Assembly (NCBI GenBank): GCA_002322035.1
Contig: DCNF01000081.1
Coordinates: 7,085-14,555 of the forward strand
Direction of reading: 5' to 3'
Source: Geobacter sp. UBA1603
Lineage (GTDB): Bacteria; Desulfobacterota; Desulfuromonadia; Geobacterales; Pseudopelobacteraceae
DNA: 7,471 nt
Below the pieces are notes generated by a model. It was not told the DNA's origin and did no database searches. It saw only the letters and a list, made by a program, of their open reading frames with translations. The translations under genes were made by a program, and so were the position numbers. Below, one piece after another: positions 1 to 5,379 of the stretch (its first letter is position 1; every line of letters starts with the position of its first letter).

Positions 1-1442
1 GCAAGGCCAGCCGCCACGCCACCTCGGACTGGATGGAACTGGAAAAACAGCGTGGCATTTCAGTCACCTCATCAGTAATGAAGTTCAGCTATGACGGCTG
101 TGAAATCAATCTTCTGGACACCCCGGGACACAACGACTTTTCCGAGGACACCTACCGGGTACTCACTGCCGTCGACTCCTGCCTGATGGTGATCGATTCG
201 GTCAAAGGGGTCGAGAGCCAGACCAGGAAGCTGCTGGAGGTCTGCCGCCTGCGCCATACCCCAATTATGACCTTCATGAACAAACTGGACCGGGAGGGGC
301 AGGACCCGTTTGACCTGCTGGATGATATCGAAAAGAACCTGAAGATCCAGACCGCTCCGATGACCTGGCCGATCGGCATGGGCAAGCGTTTCCGGGGCAC
401 CTATCACCTCTACACCAAAGAGCTGATTTTCTTTGATGCCGAGGCGGCCAACGGCACCGGCGAGATCATCACCGTCACCGGCCTGGATGACCCCCGGCTG
501 GAGGAGCTGCTCGGCTCCCAGGTGGAGGAACTGCGCCATGACGTGGAACTGCTGGAGGGGGCTGCCCATCCCTTTGACAAGGAGGCCTACCTGGCCGGAC
601 TGCAGACGCCGGTGTTCTTCGGCAGCGCCATCAATACCTTCGGGGTTCAGCAGCTGCTGGACGCTTTTGTGGAGCACGCTCCCCATCCGCTGCCCCGGGA
701 AACCATGACCCGCATGGTTTCCCCCTACGAGGAGCCGTTCTCCGGTTTCACCTTCAAGATCCAGGCGAACATGGACCCGGCCCATCGTGACCGGATCGCT
801 TTCTTCCGGATCTGCTCCGGCACCTTCACCCGGGGGATGAAGGTGCGCCACGCCCGGCTCGGCCGGGATGTGCAGATCGCCAACGCCACCATCTTCATGG
901 CCCAGGACCGTACCAATGTCGAAGAAGCCTGGCCAGGCGACATTATCGGCATCCACAATCACGGCACCATCAAGATCGGTGACACCTTTACCCAGGGAGA
1001 GGAGCTGAAGTTCACCGGCATTCCGAGCTTTGCGCCGGAACACTTCCGCAAGGTACGGCTCTTGAACCCGATGAAATCAAAGGCACTGGAAAAGGGGCTG
1101 GTGCAACTGGCTGAAGAAGGCGCCACCCAGGTATTCAAGCCACTCATGGGGGCAGACTGGGTCATCGGAGCCGTGGGCCTGTTGCAGTTCGAGGTGGTCA
1201 TGCACCGACTGGAGCACGAGTACGGGGTCAAGGTGGCCTTCGAACCGGTCAGTTACGTCACCGCTCGCTGGGTAACCGGCGAGAAGAAAAAGCTGGAAGA
1301 TTTCGAAAAGAAGGAGGTCATGCACCTCTACATCGACGGCGAGGGGAAGCTGACCTATATGGCCGGCAGCCAGTGGCGGCTCGACAACACCATGGAGCAG
1401 TGGAAAGAGCTTGATTTCCACGAAACAAGCGAGCACAGCTGA
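1..1442 (+). CDS. prfC: Peptide chain release factor 3 (RF3), 5'-truncated by window edge
   Basis: RF3 is a cytoplasmic translational GTPase that helps recycle RF1 and RF2 from the ribosome after termination. The reading frame is open from the first complete codon at position 3, giving 479 visible residues. By comparison with the ~529-residue E. coli protein about 50 N-terminal residues, including the P-loop, lie upstream of the window. The ATG at 33 is internal: the preceding residues (SDW before [10 protein letters not shown]) match the RF3 switch I region. Visible landmarks are DTPGH (G3, visible residues 39-43), MNKLD (G4, around 92-96) and FFGSAI (around 205-210, the G5-like region). After these come the RF3-typical segments [17 protein letters not shown]-like [15 protein letters not shown], and [11 protein letters not shown] in the C-terminal domain. 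The chain ends with the FHETSEHS tail expected for RF3. No frameshift is seen. Identification is very secure because similarity to E. coli RF3 is continuous through the whole fragment. Confidence 0.97.
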   Translation, partial: KASRHATSDWMELEKQRGISVTSSVMKFSYDGCEINLLDTPGHNDFSEDTYRVLTAVDSCLMVIDSVKGVESQTRKLLEVCRLRHTPIMTFMNKLDREGQDPFDLLDDIEKNLKIQTAPMTWPIGMGKRFRGTYHLYTKELIFFDAEAANGTGEIITVTGLDDPRLEELLGSQVEELRHDVELLEGAAHPFDKEAYLAGLQTPVFFGSAINTFGVQQLLDAFVEHAPHPLPRETMTRMVSPYEEPFSGFTFKIQANMDPAHRDRIAFFRICSGTFTRGMKVRHARLGRDVQIANATIFMAQDRTNVEEAWPGDIIGIHNHGTIKIGDTFTQGEELKFTGIPSFAPEHFRKVRLLNPMKSKALEKGLVQLAEEGATQVFKPLMGADWVIGAVGLLQFEVVMHRLEHEYGVKVAFEPVSYVTARWVTGEKKKLEDFEKKEVMHLYIDGEGKLTYMAGSQWRLDNTMEQWKELDFHETSEHS

Positions 1443-1485
1443 TCCTGCGGACACACGCCGGCTGGCTGCTGCCTGGACCGCAGGA
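1443..1485 (+). repeat. Inverted repeat just after prfC stop
   Basis: TCCTGCGG (1443-1450) and its exact reverse complement CCGCAGGA (1478-1485) flank 27 bases. The left arm begins directly after the prfC TGA. The loop is long and no T-tract follows (the next bases are AACTGTTTACAT), so it is not a canonical intrinsic terminator. It could stabilise the 3' end of the prfC mRNA or be chance. The perfect 8-bp match is seen directly; any role is inference. Confidence 0.3.
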
Positions 1486-1490
1486 AACTG

Positions 1491-1520
1491 TTTACATCAG
1501 GAACTGCCCCATGGTAAAGT
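1491..1520 (+). promoter_or_regulatory. Candidate sigma-70 promoter for the toxin-antitoxin operon
   Basis: TTTACA (1491-1496) resembles a -35 box, and TAAAGT (1515-1520) is a 4-of-6 match to the -10 consensus. The spacing is 18 bases. The -10 is preceded by TGG (1512-1514), an extended -10 pattern. Transcription would begin near 1527, leaving a short leader before the ATG at 1554. The -10 lies within the left arm of the palindrome at 1513-1542, the layout expected for repression by the encoded antitoxin. Consensus matches are moderate, so this is a prediction. Confidence 0.45.
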
Positions 1521-1542
1521 GATTTTACAAAATTGCTTTACC
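1513..1542. promoter_or_regulatory. 30-bp near-perfect palindrome, likely antitoxin operator
   Basis: GGTAAAG (1513-1519) pairs with CTTTACC (1536-1542), and ATTTT (1522-1526) pairs with AAAAT (1529-1533). Both pairs share the same centre at 1527.5. Only the TG/TG dinucleotides at 1520-1521 and 1534-1535 and the central AC break the symmetry, so 12 of 15 half-site positions are matched. The site overlaps the predicted -10 box and ends one base before the antitoxin Shine-Dalgarno GGAG (1543-1546). AbrB-fold antitoxins of VapBC-type operons commonly bind such palindromes, alone or with the toxin, to repress their own promoter. The symmetry is seen directly; the operator role is inference. Confidence 0.6.
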
Positions 1543-1553
1543 GGAGAAATACC

Positions 1554-1790
1554 ATGCCGTCAGTCGTGACCATGAGTTCCAAAAACCAGATCGTTGTACC
1601 CAGCGAAGCCCGTCAAAAACTTCATCTTAATGCCGGCAGCCAGCTCCTTGTCCTGTGCAAGGAAAACAGGATTGTGCTGATACCAAAACCTTATGATTTC
1701 GCTGAACGCTTGCGGGGCCTGCATCAGGATGTATGGCGCACGGTCAATCCAGAAGAGTATCTGAACAGCGAACGCGAGAGCTGGTCGTGA
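1554..1790 (+). CDS. AbrB/MazE-fold (SpoVT-AbrB) antitoxin, VapB-like
   Basis: This 78-residue protein probably neutralises the PIN toxin encoded next to it and represses the shared promoter. The first ~45 residues form a swapped-hairpin AbrB-type DNA-binding domain: the segment TMSSKNQIVVPSEARQKLHL corresponds to the family pattern of a Lys-Gly/Asn-Gln turn followed by a beta-strand, a proline and a short helix ending in Leu. It continues with the second half, GSQLLVLCKENRIVLIPKP. The charged C-terminal tail (about residues 50-78, with several acidic residues and tryptophans) is the part that in VapB antitoxins wraps the toxin. The ATG at 1554 was chosen because GGAG at 1543-1546 sits seven bases upstream. 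A TTG at 1533 in the same frame lies inside the palindrome and has no ribosome site. The stop overlaps the toxin start by four bases. The fold is clear; the exact antitoxin subfamily is less so. Confidence 0.88.
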   Translation: MPSVVTMSSKNQIVVPSEARQKLHLNAGSQLLVLCKENRIVLIPKPYDFAERLRGLHQDVWRTVNPEEYLNSERESWS

Positions 1791-2233
1791 TTGCCGATAT
1801 TCTGGGCCGCCACCCGGTAGTCGGATTCGACACGTCCCCCTTTATTTATCATTTTGAAGCACACCCTGATTTTGCCCCCCTCACGACCAGCATACTCAAG
1901 ACCATCCAGTCCGGTACCTGCCGGGGCATTGTTTCCGACATAAGCCTGCTCGAAGTACTGGTTCTGCCATTGCGGCAGGAACGGCAGGATATTGCCGACG
2001 AATACGAAGTCCTGCTGACCAACTTTCCCAACCTGTCACTGGTGCCCGTATCCCGCGAGACGATTCTCCGTGGGGCCTCCATTCGTGCCCTATCCGGATT
2101 GAATACCCCGGATGCCCTGATTGTAGCCACGGCAATCGAGCATGGCGCCACCCTTGTCATCACCAATGACCAGCAATGGAAGAAGGTGAAAGGCATTGAA
2201 GTGGTATGCCTGGACGACCTGCTTCATGGCTGA
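1787..2233 (+). CDS. PIN-domain toxin, VapC-like ribonuclease
   Basis: This 148-residue protein is a single PIN domain, the fold of Mg-dependent VapC RNases that cleave tRNA or rRNA when not held by the antitoxin. The acidic active-site residues are visible in order. They are the Asp in GFDTSPFIY near the N-terminus, the Glu in DISLLEVLVLP, the Asp in GLNTPDALIVATAIEHGA, and the Asp of VITNDQQW near the C-terminus. The start is taken as GTG at 1787, which overlaps the antitoxin stop in the sequence GTGA. A GAGAG stretch at 1776-1780 serves as ribosome site, and the PIN fold begins almost at once (VIADILGRHPVVGFD). An ATG at 1733 in the same frame would add 18 residues read from within the antitoxin gene and is unlikely. 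The tight overlap suggests coupled translation, usual for toxin-antitoxin pairs. The set of acidic residues looks complete, so the toxin is probably active. Confidence 0.9.
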   Translation: MIADILGRHPVVGFDTSPFIYHFEAHPDFAPLTTSILKTIQSGTCRGIVSDISLLEVLVLPLRQERQDIADEYEVLLTNFPNLSLVPVSRETILRGASIRALSGLNTPDALIVATAIEHGATLVITNDQQWKKVKGIEVVCLDDLLHG

Positions 2234-2417
2234 CGTTTCTTTTTCAGCCACCTGGCGGGCTATCCGCACCATTCCCACAGACCACTTCCCCCTGATGCTC
2301 CCCGGCGTCCATCCGATTGCCGCCTGGTTCATCCTGCGCCGGCTCAAACGGCTCGGCTACTCCAACACCAAAGTGACCAGCACCGGCAAAGGCATCGTGG
2401 TGCATGCAACCACATAA
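2226..2417 (+). CDS. Small basic protein of unknown function (63 aa)
   Basis: I do not recognise this protein. The ATG at 2226 overlaps the toxin stop by eight bases (ATGGCTGA), so it could be translated by coupling; no good Shine-Dalgarno precedes it. The product has eight Arg/Lys against two Asp. It has a hydrophobic stretch at residues 21-37 interrupted by prolines, a basic patch LRRLKRLG at 37-44, and a strand-like end GKGIVVHA. Third codon positions are overwhelmingly G or C, as in the neighbouring genes, which argues that it is a true coding frame rather than a chance opening. Its TAA stop lies inside the A-tract of the convergent terminator. It could be a third cistron of the toxin-antitoxin operon, an independent small conserved protein that followed prfC before the toxin-antitoxin pair arrived, or the tail of a gene cut by that arrival. 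Confidence 0.6.
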   Translation: MADVSFSATWRAIRTIPTDHFPLMLPGVHPIAAWFILRRLKRLGYSNTKVTSTGKGIVVHATT

Positions 2418-2448
2418 AAAAAGGCGGCCCGGTCTCCGGAGCCGCCTT
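2416..2448 (-). terminator. Intrinsic terminator of the chemotaxis operon
   Basis: AAGGCGGC (2421-2428) pairs with GCCGCCTT (2441-2448). The stem continues inward as CCGG/CCGG (2429-2432 with 2436-2439) around a three-base TCT loop, with one bulged A at 2440. Read on the minus strand, the hairpin is followed by seven T (complement of the A run at 2416-2422), which is a strong rho-independent terminator 25 bases after the cheB stop. Read on the plus strand, the same hairpin is followed only by TTGTGTGAT, so it would be weaker for transcripts coming from the toxin-antitoxin side. The plus-strand TAA of the 63-residue ORF overlaps the tract. Confidence 0.88.
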
Positions 2449-2472
2449 GTGTGATCATTCGTGATCATGCCG

Positions 2473-3576
2473 TCACCCGGCAAATTTTGATATTTCAAAA
2501 CCGATCTGCCCCAGTGGCAGGACCTCATCGGCAACCCCACCGTCGACACAGGCCTTGGGCATACCGTAAATGGTCGAAGTCGCTTCATCCTGGGCGATGG
2601 TAACACCACCCTTCTGTTTAAGCAGCTGCATTCCCTTAAAACCGTCATTGCCCATGCCGGTCAGGATCACTCCAAGCATTGCACCGCCGGTGGCCTCGGC
2701 CATGGTCGAGAGCATCAAATCAACCGAAGGTATGTAGACATACTGGGGGTGGGCCGTGGTCGGCACGGTCCTGACAACGATGTTCGTTCCCTGTTTTACC
2801 AGAGTGGTATGCATACCACCCGGGGCGATTAGTGCCAGGCCGGGCTTGAGGATATCCCCATCAACCGCTTCGCGAATGGTCATGGAACACTTGGCATTGA
2901 GGCGGTCGGCATAGGGACCAGTGAAGGCCCTGGGCATGTGGATACCAACGATAATCCCGTAGGGGAAGTTGACAGGAATGCGCGAGAGGACTTCCTGGAG
3001 CGCCACCGGCCCGCCGGTTGATGCGCCGATGCCGACGTAGCCGATCTTTTTCCCGGCCAGTTTGCCGGAAAGGCGGGTCGGAGCGGCAGTGGGCAGCGTC
3101 GGCCGAACCGGCGATACCGAAGGTGCAGATATGACCGACGCGGCTGAAGAGCGGCCGAATCGCGAGCGAACGGCGTCCTTGACCTTGCGCAGCAGCTCTT
3201 CGCGGAAGATATTCTGGGCTTCGGTCGAATCGGTGACATTCTTGGGGATATAATCGATCGCCCCGGCATCCAGGGCTTCGAAGGTTGATTTGGCGCCTTC
3301 ATTGGTGAGAGTGGAGACCATCAGCACCTTGGTGGGGGCCTTGGCCATGATCTGACGCAGGGCGCTGATGCCGTCCAGCTTCGGCATCTCCACATCCATG
3401 GTAATCACATCCGGCTTGAGCGCGATCGCCTTTTCAACCCCCTCGACACCATCGGCAGCCGTACCGACAATGTCGATCATGGGGTCTTTGGAGAGCACGC
3501 TGCGAATGGCCATACGCATGAACGAGGAGTCGTCAACGATCAAAACACGGGTTTTTCCTGATGAGGAGCCAAGCAT
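2473..3576 (-). CDS. cheB: Chemotaxis response regulator protein-glutamate methylesterase/deamidase
   Basis: CheB removes methyl groups from receptor glutamates (and may deamidate glutamines), resetting receptor activity when phosphorylated by CheA. The 367-residue protein has an N-terminal receiver domain (about 10-130) with the acidic pair D15-D16, phosphoacceptor D61 in DVITMDVEMPKLDG, S88 in MVSTLT, and K112 in YIPK. A Ser/Pro/Ala-rich linker follows (about 140-172). The C-terminal methylesterase domain carries the complete catalytic triad: S186 in GIGASTGGP, H213 in GIHMPRAFTGPYADRLN and D311 in LTGMGNDG. Length is close to the usual ~350. The ATG overlaps the stop of the upstream HDOD gene by one base (TGATG) and has only a weak AGG ten bases before it, so it is probably translated by coupling. 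It is the last gene of the operon. Identification is certain; which receptor set it serves is not shown here. Confidence 0.97.
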   Translation of the reverse strand: MLGSSSGKTRVLIVDDSSFMRMAIRSVLSKDPMIDIVGTAADGVEGVEKAIALKPDVITMDVEMPKLDGISALRQIMAKAPTKVLMVSTLTNEGAKSTFEALDAGAIDYIPKNVTDSTEAQNIFREELLRKVKDAVRSRFGRSSAASVISAPSVSPVRPTLPTAAPTRLSGKLAGKKIGYVGIGASTGGPVALQEVLSRIPVNFPYGIIVGIHMPRAFTGPYADRLNAKCSMTIREAVDGDILKPGLALIAPGGMHTTLVKQGTNIVVRTVPTTAHPQYVYIPSVDLMLSTMAEATGGAMLGVILTGMGNDGFKGMQLLKQKGGVTIAQDEATSTIYGMPKACVDGGVADEVLPLGQIGFEISKFAG

Positions 3577-4484
3577 CAGTGTTCTGCCTGTTCGGTTGAA
3601 GAGAAAATCGAGCGGACAAGTTCCTGAACGTCAGGCACGGCATCGTCAAGCTCGTAGCAGAAACGCTCCACATCCATGGTCGCCAGAGCCGGAGCATGGT
3701 GTTTGAGGATCTGCCAGGCCTGCTCCTCCTGCAGATTGAAGCTGACCCACTCCCGGTCGCCGTAATTCAGGCCGCGAACACTGCAGAACAGATCGGAAAG
3801 ATTGACAACGGCACACAGGATCGGATCAATCGTGGCAGCATCAACCGTGTGGTGCTGCAGGATTACTTCCTGATAGGCCTCGGGAAAGTTCCAACTGCGG
3901 GCCATGCAGAGGCCGATTTCACAATGGGTCGTTCCAAGAACTTCTGCCTCGCTGTCATAGAGCTTCAACTGGTGCTGTTCCATATGAGCCAGCACCCGCG
4001 CAAATTCATCGGGCATATAGTGGCTTATGAATACTTCGCCCAGGTCATGAATGATCCCGGCTATGTAGGCTTTTTCCAGATCGGCGTAACCGACTTTCTG
4101 GGCGATAATCTTTGAAACCATGCCGACGCCGAAAGAGTGCTCCCAGAACAGGTTGACGTCGAACGGGCCGGTACCGGCCTCGAAAGCTTTGATGAATGAA
4201 GTGGTCAGGGCCACTTCGCGGATGTGGCGCAGTCCGAGATAGACCAACGCCCGTTTGAGTGAGGTGATTTCGTGACTGGGGCGGTACACCGGCGAGTTGA
4301 TCATCTTCATGACCCGGGCGGTCATGACCTGGTCGGTCAGCATCAGATCGGCAACATCCTCAATCACCACATCCGGACTGTCAAGCAACTGCAGTACCTG
4401 GGTAGCCACTACCGGAATCGTCGGCAGGTCATCAATTTTCCCTACCAGCTGTTCCGCTCGCTCCATCATCTGGTTCTGATCCAT
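3576..4484 (-). CDS. HDOD-domain signalling protein
   Basis: The 302-residue protein is an HDOD (HD-related output domain) protein, a family found near chemotaxis and two-component genes and usually thought to act as a signalling output rather than a known enzyme. The HDOD core spans roughly residues 12-215: DDLPTIPVVATQVLQLL at the start, then LTDQVMTARVMKMINSPVY, ITSLKRALVYLGL and GIIHDLGEVFISHY. Possible HD-type metal ligands are H116, H146-D147, H187, H211-H212 and D231, an arrangement like that of active HD phosphohydrolases. No signal peptide or membrane segment is seen, so it should be cytoplasmic. The ATG has AAAGG nine bases upstream and starts 18 bases after the cheR stop; its own stop shares one base with the cheB start. 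Its place between cheR and cheB suggests a role tied to this chemosensory pathway, but partner and activity cannot be read from the sequence. Confidence 0.9.
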   Translation of the reverse strand: MDQNQMMERAEQLVGKIDDLPTIPVVATQVLQLLDSPDVVIEDVADLMLTDQVMTARVMKMINSPVYRPSHEITSLKRALVYLGLRHIREVALTTSFIKAFEAGTGPFDVNLFWEHSFGVGMVSKIIAQKVGYADLEKAYIAGIIHDLGEVFISHYMPDEFARVLAHMEQHQLKLYDSEAEVLGTTHCEIGLCMARSWNFPEAYQEVILQHHTVDAATIDPILCAVVNLSDLFCSVRGLNYGDREWVSFNLQEEQAWQILKHHAPALATMDVERFCYELDDAVPDVQELVRSIFSSTEQAEH

Positions 4485-4502
4485 ATACAGGAACCTTTCA
4501 GG

Positions 4503-5330
4503 CTATTTTTTGTACCCGAAGCCACCGGGGAAATGAACCGTCTTGAATTTGTCATTGACCCCGTGCAGCGACTCCGACTGACCGACGAAGAAATATCCGT
4601 ACGGCTGGAGGTTGTTGTAAAAATGCTGAACAACTTTTGACTTTGATGCAGTATCAAAATAAATCAGGACGTTGGCGCAGAAGATGAAATCAAAGCTTTT
4701 CATGAAGATCATCTTAGAGTCATCGTACAGATTCAGCTTATTGAAGGTTACAAAACGCTTTACCTCGGGAGACAGAATGAACTTGCCCCCCTCCTCCTTG
4801 ATATACTTGCGTTTGTAGACATCAGGGATATTGCGGACGGAGTATGCGTTGTAAACCCCTTCCTTGGCCTGGGCCACAACCGTTTCGTTGATGTCGGTGC
4901 CAACAATTTCGATAATCCAGTCCTTAAGCAGCGTCGCACGCTTTTCCTGGAGGATCATGGCCATGGTGTAGGCCTCTTCTCCCGAAGAGGATGCGGCGCT
5001 CCAGATCCGGAGCTTACGGAATCCCATCTTGTTCTTGATTTCGACAATTTCCGGCAGTAGCTTGTTTTCAAAAGCGTTCAACTGAGGGACATTGCGGAAG
5101 AAGTAGGTTTCGTTGGTGGTAATTTCATCCATCAGGTATTTGAGCTCTTCACTGCCGCGTGGTGATTTGAGCAGCATATAATAATCCTGGTGAGTCTTTG
5201 CACCGGCAGCTTCCATTCGCCGGGTCAGGCGGCTCTCGAGGAAATATTTCTTGGTCGAGTGAAAATACATCCCGCAGATGTTGTAGATAAAATCGCGCAG
5301 GAGCTCAAAATCTTTATCTGATATGGCCAC
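4503..5330 (-). CDS. cheR: Chemotaxis protein methyltransferase
   Basis: CheR transfers methyl groups from S-adenosylmethionine to glutamates of chemoreceptors, opposing CheB. The 275-residue length is normal. An N-terminal helical domain (about 1-75) ends in TTNETYFFR (71-79), the family's conserved segment that contacts the cofactor. The SAM-binding Rossmann domain has WSAASSSGEEAYTMAM (110-125), GTDIN (144-148) and FDFIFCANVLIYF (213-225), and ends with the GQSES motif (250-254). Two conserved spots differ from the commonest form: SAACSTGEEP is here SAASSSGEEA, and CRNVLIYF is here CANVLIYF. The start is a GTG at 5330, supported by AAAGGG (5338-5343) seven bases upstream. It lies 49 bases after cheA and 18 before the HDOD gene, within one operon. 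No tetratricopeptide extension is present. Confidence 0.96.
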   Translation of the reverse strand: MAISDKDFELLRDFIYNICGMYFHSTKKYFLESRLTRRMEAAGAKTHQDYYMLLKSPRGSEELKYLMDEITTNETYFFRNVPQLNAFENKLLPEIVEIKNKMGFRKLRIWSAASSSGEEAYTMAMILQEKRATLLKDWIIEIVGTDINETVVAQAKEGVYNAYSVRNIPDVYKRKYIKEEGGKFILSPEVKRFVTFNKLNLYDDSKMIFMKSFDFIFCANVLIYFDTASKSKVVQHFYNNLQPYGYFFVGQSESLHGVNDKFKTVHFPGGFGYKK

Positions 5331-5379
5331 GTTTATACCCTTTCGGTATCGTGTTTAGGTTTCGTGGTGTTTGAATCTG

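Noticed and set aside
72..1043. Long minus-strand open frame (323 codons) opposite prfC
   Set aside because: It lies entirely antisense to clear RF3 coding sequence, and its translation shows no recognisable domain; it is a by-product of GC-rich codon use.
1533..1553. Upstream TTG start for the antitoxin
   Set aside because: It lies inside the palindrome near the predicted transcription start and has no ribosome site; the ATG at 1554 has GGAG at good spacing.
1733..1786. Upstream ATG start for the PIN toxin
   Set aside because: It would add 18 residues encoded within the antitoxin gene and not typical of PIN proteins; the GTG at 1787 gives the usual four-base overlap.
2451..2468. Direct repeat of GTGATCAT (2451-2458 and 2461-2468) between terminator and cheB stop
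   Set aside because: Two eight-base copies ten bases apart are too little to support a functional repeat or attachment site.
2244..2648. Minus-strand open frame (134 codons) spanning the terminator and the 3' end of cheB
   Set aside because: It overlaps cheB in another frame and runs through the strong terminator hairpin.
3696..4115. Plus-strand open frame opposite the HDOD gene
   Set aside because: It is antisense to the HDOD coding region, with no domain or start signal.
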